Source: JAEULH01 sp963805915
Lineage (GTDB): Bacteria > Pseudomonadota > Alphaproteobacteria > Rhodospirillales > Defluviicoccaceae
Length of the DNA stretch: 64,000 nucleotides
Direction: 5' to 3'
NCBI GenBank assembly: GCA_963805915.1
Contig: CAWDWD010000023.1
Span: 1 to 64,000 of the forward strand
Shown piece by piece: positions 38,101 to 47,000 of the stretch. Position numbers and translations under genes: made by a program. A model generated the notes under the pieces. That model searched no databases. It was not told the DNA's origin and was given only the letters and a program-made list of their open reading frames with translations. How positions within the stretch are numbered: position 1 is the stretch's first letter; each line of letters starts with the position of its first letter.

Positions 38101-38838
38101 TTAGCCTGCGGCGTCCTCGCCGTCGGCCGTTTCGACCTCGCCCTTGCGTTGCAATTGGCGGGCGATCAGCCAGCACAAGCAGGCCCAAGCCCCGCCCGCG
38201 ACCCAGCCGGCCAGCACGTCGCTCGGCCAGTGGACACCGAGATAAACCCGGCTGATCCCGATCATGACGGCGAGAAACAGGGCGATAACCAGCATGTAGG
38301 CCCTCAGCGCGGCGGTCGGCTGGACCCGCGCGAGGAGGGCGGCAAGCGTCAGATAGACGATCGCCGACATCATCGAGTGCTGGCTCGGGAAGCTGGTTGT
38401 GTACATCACCTCGTGGGGGACAAGATCCGGCCGCGGCCGATCGAACAGGGTCTTGAGCACCGCGCTGAGCGCGATCCCGCCGGCGGCGGCGACGAGAACG
38501 AGTAGGGCCATACGGTGGCGGCGCTGGATGAAAAGATAGCCGCAGGCGGTCAGCGTCAGGAAACCGAGAACGCTGAAGCTGCCTAAAGCCGTGACGTCGC
38601 GCGCGGTCTCCTCGAGCCATGGCGGGCCCAGGGGTTGGGCCGGGTTGTCGGGCGCGCGCAGGGCCAGCAACACGGTCTTGTCCATGGCGTGGGTGTCGCC
38701 TTCGGCGACCTCGTCGGCGATCCCGATAAAAAGCCATATGCCGCCGGCCACGAGGACGACCAGGATCAGGATCGACAGCTCCGGCAGGCGCTTGAGAACG
38801 GATCGGCGCAAGAATGGTATCCTCAGTTGGGTCATCAC
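38101..38838 (-). CDS. PAP2-family membrane phosphatase
   Basis: A 245-residue protein with about six hydrophobic spans. The PAP2 signatures are present in order: KTLFDRPRPDL, SFPSQHSM and SRVYLGVHWPSDVLAGW. The conserved Lys, Arg, Ser, His and Asp are intact, so it is probably an active phosphatidic acid or undecaprenyl-pyrophosphate phosphatase. It lies convergent with the hydrolase lipoprotein gene, 13 bases apart. The 288 bases from its start to the next gene (39127) contain nothing I recognise. Confidence 0.88.
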   Translation of the reverse strand: MMTQLRIPFLRRSVLKRLPELSILILVVLVAGGIWLFIGIADEVAEGDTHAMDKTVLLALRAPDNPAQPLGPPWLEETARDVTALGSFSVLGFLTLTACGYLFIQRRHRMALLVLVAAAGGIALSAVLKTLFDRPRPDLVPHEVMYTTSFPSQHSMMSAIVYLTLAALLARVQPTAALRAYMLVIALFLAVMIGISRVYLGVHWPSDVLAGWVAGGAWACLCWLIARQLQRKGEVETADGEDAAG

Positions 38839-39126
38839 GGAGGTCCGCCGTTACCGTAAATCGAGCGAGGCATGGCCCGCGACCAATCTCTTCGTCGCGC
38901 CCAGGCCGCTCCTGGCATGATGCCGGCCGAGAGCCGGCGCCTCCTGCAACAGTTGCCATTCTTCGTCAGAGTGGTCAGATTTCGTGGTCGTGGCATAATC
39001 CGTCTGTCTGCTCGGCGCGCCTCCCCCCCTCGGTCCACTACGGGAACAAGCGTTAGCGGACCACTCAACCTCGCCGCACGACATTACACCCGTCGCGCCG
39101 GTACGTGACCGAACAAAGGATTTCTC

Positions 39127-39531
39127 ATGATTTCGCACCACGCGGCGCTCATTTACACAATGGTGATGGTGTCGGCGTCCGACAGGGACATGACCGACGC
39201 CGAGTTCCGCAAGATCGGCGAGGTCATCAGCGGCCTGCCGGTGTTTAAGGATTATAACCGCGACCTGCTGCCGTCGGCGGCCGCGGCATGCGCCGAATTC
39301 CTCGATGACGAAAACGGCCTCGATCAGACGCTCACGCAAGTGGAGGAGGCACTGCCAGCCAAGTTGCGTGAGACCGCCTATGCGCTCGCGTGCGACGTAG
39401 CCGCCGCCGATGGCAAGGTCCATCGCGAGGAAATGCGCATGCTTGAGATGATCCGCGATCGGCTGCGCATCGACCGTCTGGTCGCCACCGCGATCGAGCG
39501 GGCCGCGCGCGCCCGCTACACCACCATTTGA
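39127..39531 (+). CDS. TerB-like tellurite-resistance family protein
   Basis: A 134-residue all-helical protein with VMVSASDRDMTDAEFRKIGEVI and CDVAAADGKVHREEMRMLEMIRDRL, where the D-x-x-x-x-x-E spacing in each half resembles metal-binding TerB repeats. TerB-like proteins sense stress or bind calcium; a tellurite role is not implied without a ter cluster, and none is here. The gene stands alone. Confidence 0.75.
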   Translation: MISHHAALIYTMVMVSASDRDMTDAEFRKIGEVISGLPVFKDYNRDLLPSAAAACAEFLDDENGLDQTLTQVEEALPAKLRETAYALACDVAAADGKVHREEMRMLEMIRDRLRIDRLVATAIERAARARYTTI

Positions 39532-39570
39532 GCGGATCCGCGGGACCCCGCGCCGAGGCCGGGCAGGCCG

Positions 39571-40011
39571 TTAACGCTGTTTACGCGATCGGCCGCGGGC
39601 GCGTGGTTTAGCCGCATCGAGCGTGGCGCTTTCGCTTGTTGCGAGGGCGCTCGCCAGCACGTCGCCACGATCGTCCTTGCCGGGGGTATGCAGTGTAATC
39701 ATCAGCGACATGCCGCCGTCCTGCGGCCATAGCACCTTCTTCGCCGCCCGCGGCAACGGGATGCCGATAACCCTGCAATAGCCGATCAGGGCGGCAAGAA
39801 CCTCGTCGCCGGTGAAGACCACCTCGGCGGGATCCTTCGGATTGAACGAGGGCCGGAAGTGGAGAGTCGCGACCGCGCTCTCGTCATTGCGGATGACCAG
39901 GCGCGCGACATCGGCATCGGGAATGGGCCTGCGCGTCGCCCGGCAATGGCCAATGACGGCGACCTGGAGCTCCGGCACCGAAAACAGGATCTTGCGAAGC
40001 TCGAGGGGCAC
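39571..40011 (-). CDS. hypothetical protein
   Basis: A 146-residue protein beginning MPLELRKILFSVPELQVAVIGHCRATRRPIP, with PKDPAEVVFTGDEVLAALIGYCRVIGIPLPRAAKKVLW in the middle and a basic tail (PRARGRSRKQR). The even spread of hydrophobic and charged residues marks it as a real gene. I know no family with a function for it. The next gene on the right starts on the other strand. Confidence 0.65.
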   Translation of the reverse strand: MPLELRKILFSVPELQVAVIGHCRATRRPIPDADVARLVIRNDESAVATLHFRPSFNPKDPAEVVFTGDEVLAALIGYCRVIGIPLPRAAKKVLWPQDGGMSLMITLHTPGKDDRGDVLASALATSESATLDAAKPRARGRSRKQR

Positions 40012-40181
40012 GGTCGGTCTGAACCTGAAGTCGTTGAATGGGCAAGCCTGAGAGCCAGTTCTCCCATATCAGTCTTTACAATTATTTAAGGCGGCGCTGG
40101 GGCCGCTCGGGTTGCTTGAACACGCCGGGAAAATGGGTTAATGGCGCTCTCGTCTTAATCTTTGGTGGTAAACCCATTCCC

Positions 40182-40433
40182 ATGCAGCGCATAGCGGCTG
40201 TCGTCGTCGGCCTCGGTCTCGCCATTTCGCTCGCGGCTTGCGATACGACCATCAACCCGCAGACCGGGGAGTCGAACGTCCGCTTTACCTTGCCCGGCAC
40301 CGCCGCCAACGAGGCGTCGTTCCAGGAGCAGTGGAACCGCTGCGTCGAGTTCGGCTCCGAAAGCCAATGCGCCAAGCGGTTCAACGGACGAACGCCCTCG
40401 AACAGGTTCGTCCCACTCGAGGACCATCCGTAG
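40182..40433 (+). CDS. small predicted lipoprotein
   Basis: An 83-residue protein with a signal peptide MQRIAAVVVGLGLAISLAAC ending in a lipobox (LAAC), followed by DTTINPQTGESNVRFTLPG and a Gln/Ser/Cys-containing end (CVEFGSESQCAKRF). Two cysteines near the end may form a disulfide. I do not recognise it. Confidence 0.65.
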   Translation: MQRIAAVVVGLGLAISLAACDTTINPQTGESNVRFTLPGTAANEASFQEQWNRCVEFGSESQCAKRFNGRTPSNRFVPLEDHP

Positions 40434-40474
40434 CCGCGCGAAAGCGCGATCCCCGCTGACCCTATCTCGCGCCA

Positions 40475-42613
40475 CTAAAGCAGCTTTCCTTCGCGGGCCC
40501 AGAACCTGAGCTTGCCGCAGGCCTTGATGAAGGCCTTGGCGTCGTCGGCCGCGGCCAGCTTGAAGAACCCGTCATCCATGTCGGCGGCGATGCCGGCTTT
40601 TTCGAACAAGACCATGGCGTGGGCCGAATAGGCGATGAACTTGCAGTGGGCAAAGGCGTCGGAGACGAAATCTTGCGCCGTCGGGGTCTTGGTCAGGAGC
40701 GCCGCGCCATCGGCCGAGGGCAGCACCGCGACCGCGTCGTAGAGAACGGAAGGCCCGCCATCGACCTTCTGATCGCCCTCGATCCATGAGCCGTCGCTGG
40801 CCTCGGCGCCACCGACCTTCGGCGCCACGAACTCGACCATCGCACCTTCGGCTTCGGCGGCGGCCTTCAACCCCTTGACCAGGGCTGCGTCGGCCCCATC
40901 GGTCACCAGAATTCCGAGCTTGCGGCCCTTGAAGCTTTCGGGGCCATTGGCGACGATGGAAAGCTTGGGCGAGACCTTGAGGTCCGTGCGCGTGGGCGCC
41001 GCCGCATCCGCCGGCGCCGGCATTTCCTTCAGGCCCAGCTTCTTGCCGACCGTGTTCGCCAACTCCACGTCGACGTTGAGAAGGTGGGCGACCATGCGCG
41101 CGCGGATCGCCGGAGTCTCGACCTTCGAGAGCTCGAAGGTGAACGCCGAAGCGATGTGCCGTTTTTCGACCTCGGTCTGAGAGAGATAGAACTGCCGCGC
41201 CTGACTGTAGTGGTCGGCGAAGGACTCGGCGCGGATGCGGCGTTTGTCACCCTCCATGGCCTCCGGATAGGACTTGAACCCGGCTTCGGGCGCCTCGCGC
41301 GGCCCGCCCTCTTCGCCGCCCCAAGAATTGGGCTCATAGTTGGCCCGGCCCTTGACGTTGTGGAAGGCCATGTGGCCGTCCTGCTGGAAGTTGTGGAACG
41401 GACAGCGCGGCGCGTTGATCGGCAGATGGGTGTAGTTGGGTCCGCCCAGGCGCTTCAACTGCGTATCGACGTAGGAGAAGTTGCGGCCCTGGAGCAGCGG
41501 ATCATTGGTGAAGTCGATGCCCGGAACGACGTTGCCGGTGTGGAAGGCGACCTGCTCGGTTTCGGCGAAGAAGTTGTCGACGACGCGGTTGAGCACCATC
41601 CGGCCGACGATGCGCACCGGAACATCCTCTTCGGGGATGAGCTTGGTCGAATCGAGGATGTCGAAGGCAAACTTGTCGGCGAACTCGTCATCGAACAGCT
41701 GAAGGCCGAGCTCCCATTCGGGGTAGTCGCCGTTTTGGATCGCGGTCCACAGGTCGCGGCGATGGTAGTCCGGATCGGCGCCGTTGATTTTCACCGCCTC
41801 GTTCCAGGCGACCGATTGCAGACCGAGCTTCGGCTTCCAGTGGAACTTGACGAAGGTCGACTTGCCGGCCTTGTTGATGAGCCGGAAGGTGTGGACGCCG
41901 AAGCCCTCCATGAAGCGGAACGAGCGCGGGATCGACCGGTCGGACATGATCCACAGCGCCATGTTGATGGACTCTGGCATCAGCGAGATGAAGTCCCAGA
42001 AATTGTCGTGCGCGGTCTGCGCCTGCGGATAGCCGCGATCCGGCGCCTCCTTGGCGGCATGGATTAGATCCGGAAACTTGATCGCGTCCTGGATGAAGAA
42101 GACCGGGATGTTATTGCCGACAAGGTCCCAGTTGCCTTCCTTGGTGTAGAGCTTGACCGCGAAGCCGCGCACGTCGCGGGCGAGGTCGGCCGAGCCCTTG
42201 TTGCCGGCGACCGTCGAGAACCGCGTGAACAGTTCGGTCTTCTCGCCGGCGCGCTGGAAGATGTCGGCCGCGGTGATGTCCGACAGCGACTCGTAGGTTT
42301 CGAAGAACCCGTGCACGCCGAAACCGCGCGCGTGCACGACCCGCTCGGGGATCCGCTCGTGGTCGAAGTGGAAGATCTTCTCGCGCAGATGGTGATCTTC
42401 CAGGAGCACCGGCCCGCGCGGCCCCGCCTTCAGCGAGTTCTGGTCGTCGGCGACCGGCGTGCCCTGCTGGGTCGTCAGCGTCGGGACATCGCCGCCGGCG
42501 ACCTGATGGGTCTCGCCGCCGTTGCCGAACCTGACGGTCTGCTCGCCAAGCTTTACGTTGGCCTTGTCGTCGCCAGCCTTGTCGTCGCCGTGTTTTGATC
42601 CCAGCAGTGCCAT
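40475..42613 (-). CDS. katE: large-subunit monofunctional catalase
   Basis: A 712-residue catalase of the large (HPII-like) clade. The heme domain has the distal His motif RVVHARGFGVHGFF and the proximal Tyr region downstream; NFWDFISLMPES and PNSWGGEEGG are clear. The C-terminal 150 residues form a flavodoxin-like/DJ-1-type domain (KLGILVTDGADAALVKGLKAA), absent from small catalases. It decomposes hydrogen peroxide, often under stationary-phase control. ATG 42613 gives MALLGSKHGDDKAGDDK. It diverges from cobD, so the promoters of both lie at 42,614-42,793. Confidence 0.95.
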   Translation of the reverse strand: MALLGSKHGDDKAGDDKANVKLGEQTVRFGNGGETHQVAGGDVPTLTTQQGTPVADDQNSLKAGPRGPVLLEDHHLREKIFHFDHERIPERVVHARGFGVHGFFETYESLSDITAADIFQRAGEKTELFTRFSTVAGNKGSADLARDVRGFAVKLYTKEGNWDLVGNNIPVFFIQDAIKFPDLIHAAKEAPDRGYPQAQTAHDNFWDFISLMPESINMALWIMSDRSIPRSFRFMEGFGVHTFRLINKAGKSTFVKFHWKPKLGLQSVAWNEAVKINGADPDYHRRDLWTAIQNGDYPEWELGLQLFDDEFADKFAFDILDSTKLIPEEDVPVRIVGRMVLNRVVDNFFAETEQVAFHTGNVVPGIDFTNDPLLQGRNFSYVDTQLKRLGGPNYTHLPINAPRCPFHNFQQDGHMAFHNVKGRANYEPNSWGGEEGGPREAPEAGFKSYPEAMEGDKRRIRAESFADHYSQARQFYLSQTEVEKRHIASAFTFELSKVETPAIRARMVAHLLNVDVELANTVGKKLGLKEMPAPADAAAPTRTDLKVSPKLSIVANGPESFKGRKLGILVTDGADAALVKGLKAAAEAEGAMVEFVAPKVGGAEASDGSWIEGDQKVDGGPSVLYDAVAVLPSADGAALLTKTPTAQDFVSDAFAHCKFIAYSAHAMVLFEKAGIAADMDDGFFKLAAADDAKAFIKACGKLRFWAREGKLL

Positions 42614-42793
42614 GGAATGCCTTTCTTCGGATGAGGTGAGCGGGGCCGCCCGCGGCCGTGCGGGGACGCACGATAAACGCCGTCGCGCGGCCGTGGTTCC
42701 GGTAAATCCGCCGCGCGCGCCGGCGGCCCGAGCGAGCCCGCGTGCAAGCGCTTTTCGTTGACGCGCCGAGGGCGGCGGCGGACAGTCGCGGCC

Positions 42794-43837
42794 ATGCTGC
42801 TTCCCGGGTTCGCCGACGCGCCGTTTCCTCCCCTGCTCCTGTTGCTGGCGGCTCTGGCCCTTGATGCGGTGATCGGCGGGCGGGCGGGGCCGTTGGGCTT
42901 TCTGCCGCACCCGGTGCGCCTCATCGGCGGACTGATCACTGGTCTTGAGACCGGGCTCGACCGCACCGGGCAGCGGAACCGCAAGGCGCGCGGCATTCTC
43001 ACCGTCCTCGTCGTCTGCGCCTGCGCCGGCGCGGTGGGCGTGGCCATGACGGGACTGTCGCGAACACTTCCCCTCGGCTGGCTCGTCGAGCTGGCGCTCG
43101 CCGTCTCGCTGCTCGCCCAGCGCAGCCTATTCGTCCACGTCCGGGCGGTCGCGCGGGCGTTGCGCCCGGGCCGGCCGGGTGGCGGACTTGACGGCGAACT
43201 TGGCGACGGACGTGACGGCGGGCTCGCGGCCGGGCGCGAGGCGGTCGGCCACATCGTCGGCCGCGACGTCCGCCGGCTCGACGAAGCCGGCGTCGCCCGC
43301 GCCGCCATCGAATCCTGCTTCGAGAACTTCAGCGACGGCGTCGCCGCCCCGGTCTTCTGGTATGTCCTCGCCGGCGCGCCGGGACTGCTCGTCTACAAGG
43401 CCGTCAACACCATGGACAGCATGATCGGCCACAAATCCGAGCGTTACCGCGCCTACGGCTGGGCGGCGGCGCGGCTCGACGATCTCTTAAACCTGATCCC
43501 GGCGCGCCTTGCCGGGCTGTTCATCGTCGGCGCCGCGGCGATCCTCCCCGGAGCCGACGCCCGCGCGGCGGGGACGGTGATGCGCCGCGACGCACGCAAG
43601 CACCGCTCGCCCAATGCCGGCTGGCCGGAGGGCGCGGCCGCGGGCGCGCTCGGCCTCGCCCTGTCGGGGCCGCGGGCCTACGAAGAGGCGGTGGCGAACG
43701 AGCCGTGGATCGGCCACGGCCGCGCCGCCGCGAGCGCGGCCGACATTGACCGGGCGCTCGATCTCTATACCGTGGCCTGCCTGCTCAACGCCGGCGCCGT
43801 CGCCGCGCTGGCGCTCGCCCCTTACGCCGCGCCTTAA
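42794..43837 (+). CDS. cobD: adenosylcobinamide-phosphate synthase
   Basis: A 347-residue membrane enzyme (CbiB/CobD) that attaches aminopropanol to adenosylcobyrate. It shows hydrophobic N-terminal spans with LLLLLAALALDAVIGG, HPVRLIGGLI, then VGRDVRRLDEAGVARAAIESCFENFSDGVAAPVFW and DSMIGHKSERYRAYGWAAARLDDLLNL, the conserved signature. The start at 42794 gives MLLPGFADAPFPP; the frame stays open upstream to 42758 without such a start. It is separated from the rest of the cobalamin genes by the large insertion of block 2. Confidence 0.92.
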   Translation: MLLPGFADAPFPPLLLLLAALALDAVIGGRAGPLGFLPHPVRLIGGLITGLETGLDRTGQRNRKARGILTVLVVCACAGAVGVAMTGLSRTLPLGWLVELALAVSLLAQRSLFVHVRAVARALRPGRPGGGLDGELGDGRDGGLAAGREAVGHIVGRDVRRLDEAGVARAAIESCFENFSDGVAAPVFWYVLAGAPGLLVYKAVNTMDSMIGHKSERYRAYGWAAARLDDLLNLIPARLAGLFIVGAAAILPGADARAAGTVMRRDARKHRSPNAGWPEGAAAGALGLALSGPRAYEEAVANEPWIGHGRAAASAADIDRALDLYTVACLLNAGAVAALALAPYAAP

Positions 43838-43860
43838 AGAGGAGAGCAGGAACCGCCGCC

Positions 43861-43905
43861 ATGAGCCAAATGACCCTGACCATCGGCAACAAGAACTACT
43901 CGTCA
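43861..43905 (+). pseudogene. glutathione S-transferase N-terminus cut off after 15 codons
   Basis: The first residues MSQMTLTIGNKNYSS match the start of a glutathione S-transferase family (the family continues with a Trp-Ser-Leu-Arg-Pro-Trp type stretch). After codon 15 the sequence departs and runs into a stop, so the gene was broken here. It follows cobD by 23 bases. The break marks the left edge of block 2; the rest of this gene is not seen on the right side. Confidence 0.65.
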
Positions 43906-43926
43906 TACCGGACCGGCGGCCGCCAT

Positions 43927-43965
43927 AGGTCAGAATGACCTATAAAACAGGTCAGAATGACCTAT
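43927..43965. repeat. two tandem 17-base palindromic repeats, 22 bases apart
   Basis: AGGTCAGAATGACCTAT occurs at 43927-43943 and again at 43949-43965. Each is an inverted repeat (AGGTCA-GAA-TGACCT). A spacing of 22 bases puts both on one face of the DNA. They could be recombinase or regulator binding sites. A third, related copy is at 49448. Confidence 0.8.
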
Positions 43966-44079
43966 CAGATTTCCCGCAACCTATTGATTTCGCTCATTTC
44001 GCCATTTGAGCCGCGAAAAAAGATTGGCACCGCCATCGGAACAAAGGCGTAATGATAGCAGGCATAACCGCCCTTGAAG

Positions 44080-47000
44080 TTATCTCACCTGCCGAATTCG
44101 TTCTTGGAGTACGAGCGCTCCGGAAACGTGACTTGCGGCAAGATGCGCTGCCAGTGACTGGAGTGCACCTAGAGCCCCCTTGTCCTTCCTCAACACGGCG
44201 CGCATTTTCTTGAAGCGTCGTGTCGAGCAAATCGACAAGGGCTTCTCCCGACACCTCTTCGATCCCGCCAGTACTGCTTTTCGGGCGGCATCTTTGATGG
44301 ACGTGGCCAGCCATTTCAGGCCCTCGATCCGCAGCGCCGCGCCAACTTCGGATGCAAGGAAGTGGGAGAACGCAGCCACGTTTTCCTCGTCCCGCTGCAA
44401 GTTGGCTCGCGCCCATCGGTGGTAGAGATCGCGCATGCCAAAGACGGTCTGGGCGCGTCCGGTAGGTTGGTCAGGAAGGCTTCCGAACCAAACCCGAGCA
44501 ACTTCCGCAGAATTCGTTGTTCGTGGAACCAATGGCTGCCTTCGTTCCATTTGTCGTCCAGCGCGAACTCGATCATGTCGCGCCACCGGGTGCAGAACGC
44601 GGTTGGGTCACAGCCGTGGCTCAGCTGGACTGAACCAAGCGCTGACGAAATGCTCGAGAAGGTAGTGTGCGGCGGGACCTAGTTCCAGCACCCCTCGCCA
44701 AATCTCCGCAGCCCGATCTGCCCGGACATGCGCCGCGTAGAAGGCCAGCTTGGCGAGGATGTTGTAACCAAACTGGTACGGCAGGCGATATTCGCCGTGC
44801 TCGTCGCGATGTTCGGAGCAATAGGCAGCCTCGTACGACCAAAGCGCCATCAGAACCTGGCGACCTATTTCGAGATCCTCTCCGTTGCGGCCGCGCGTTA
44901 TCGGCCAGCAGCCAACCAAAGAAGCTGTCCAGAAAGCCCGGTATCGAGACCACGCGAAGCACGTTCATCCGGTGATCTCATGAAGCTGTTTTCGTCTCGC
45001 GCGAACGCGCGACGCCAGCGCGCCTCGTTCGAGCCGCTGCAACCGTCGCCAGGTCGAAAGCAGATCGACGGAAGACGATGTCACCCGGCACGCCTGATAT
45101 CCGCCGCGAGCGCAGCCATCGCACCCAGCGCTGCCAGCGCAGGCCGATGTCTGGAGGATCGTCAAAGCCAGGTCCGAACGTGGACAAGGCGGACCACAGG
45201 ACAGCGAGCTCCAACAGACGCCACCAACGATCTCCGAGCTCCGTGCGATGCCGATAAGCCAAACTCCCCAGCACTCCAGCGGCTCGATCGTCCCCGCTCG
45301 TCAAAACCTCAGAAGAGCCCGCTCCCATTCAGGCTCGTCCTCGCCAACGTGCAGCCATAGGTGAAAGACGCCGTACGCTGCGAACTTCAGGTCTTCGTCG
45401 GAACTCGCGTGCGGAAATCGGCGCAGCTCCTCCGCGGAGTCGCCAATGCTATCGACTGCCGCCCGCAGCTCAGATTTGGCCGCCTCGTCCAATGGCAGGA
45501 TGGGCTTCGAGCCATTCTTTGCGCAGGCGACGAGCGTCGCGGCCGCCGCCAGCTTGTTGCGCGCTTGGCGGCCTTCATCGTCAGGATCGTCTTCGATCGG
45601 CGCGGCGCTCAACACTTCGGCCAAATATTGCGCTCCGTTTCCGCTAAAGCTTGCGCTGCCCACTCAAGCAATTGCTCGCATTGATGCGCGAGCAGAAGTT
45701 CTGCAGCTTCGGCGCGATAGCATTTTGGTAAGCGGCAACCTCTTTCTTGACCGCTTCCGGGAATTCGAACTCGACCTTCTCTTCCCCGGTTTCCGGATCT
45801 CGCTGAAGGCGGTAATTCGCTTCATCGAGCTGCGCGCAGAGGATGTCGAACTCAATGGCTGCCTTTGGTTCGGCGGGCTTCTTCCCAAGTGGCGATTGCG
45901 GTCTTCAGGAAGGAGGCAATCGTCTTGTCCCTTAGGATTAGCTCGCCAACAACCTCCACCAAGGCTCTGTTGGCGGTAAGGCGCATTGGTCCAGTCCCGA
46001 GCGAAGTTAAAGATCGCCTCGGCTGACCTGGACCACTCGAACGCAGGTCGAAATTGAACTGTGCGTTCTCCACGCGCTCTTGGTCGAACCGATACACGTC
46101 TTCGCTGCTGAGCACGGGCAAAAGCGCGCCCGAGAGCAGGGCGGGGCGGTACTTGGCGACATTCACCAGCAACCCCACGAACGCTAGGGAAGAGCCCTCT
46201 TTCACGAGGCGCTCCAGATACGGTTGGACGTCCACTCCGCGTTCGATTTCGAGCGTCAACCATCTCTCCAACGCATTCAGCGCGCAGTGGAGTTGGCCGA
46301 TAAAGGTCGAGTTCTGCTGAGTCCAATCGAAAACCTCCCAGTCGCCGACGTAGGACTTTTTGCTTCCGTCGCGCATTGTGAGGGTCATCTGCGGAGGTTC
46401 TGCGCTACCGCCTCGGTTCCATTGGTACACCCAACGCTCGGTGGCGAAGTTCACGAGCTGTATCAGCGTTGTCAGTGCGACATCGGGCGAGATTTGGAGG
46501 AAGGGGAAGAATTGGCTCTTCCAGAACGCGGTCGGATAGCTGTCTACTCCGTCGTATTCCAGCCCGACCTTCTCGAAGTCGCATCGTCTCGGAGTACTCC
46601 TCCGTCGGATTTCCCTCGATCAGCGCGGCGAGTAATATTTCCGCCGCCAGTTCAGGCCGCAACTTCATTAGCGGCGCCAACGCCTGCGTATGCAGGACCA
46701 CCTGCCGGAAATCCGGTTCGACGCTGTTCTTCGGACCCATCGGCCACGCCGGCAGGTTTCTCCGCCGACCTTGGGAGCGAATACGGAATGGAGGATCGGC
46801 GTTTTTCAAACTCCTGCTGATGCGCGCGAAACTCGGGATCGACGAGCATCCGCTTTTCGCGCTCGGTGTTCGCCTTCGCCTTCGCGGCCGCAATCTTGCT
46901 CGCCACCTCTTGGGATTGAGGACGTCGTTGCGCCATTTCCAGAGCCCAGCTTGCAACCTCGTCTGGGAGGTCCCACCCACTGGCAAGCGCTGCTGAGTAG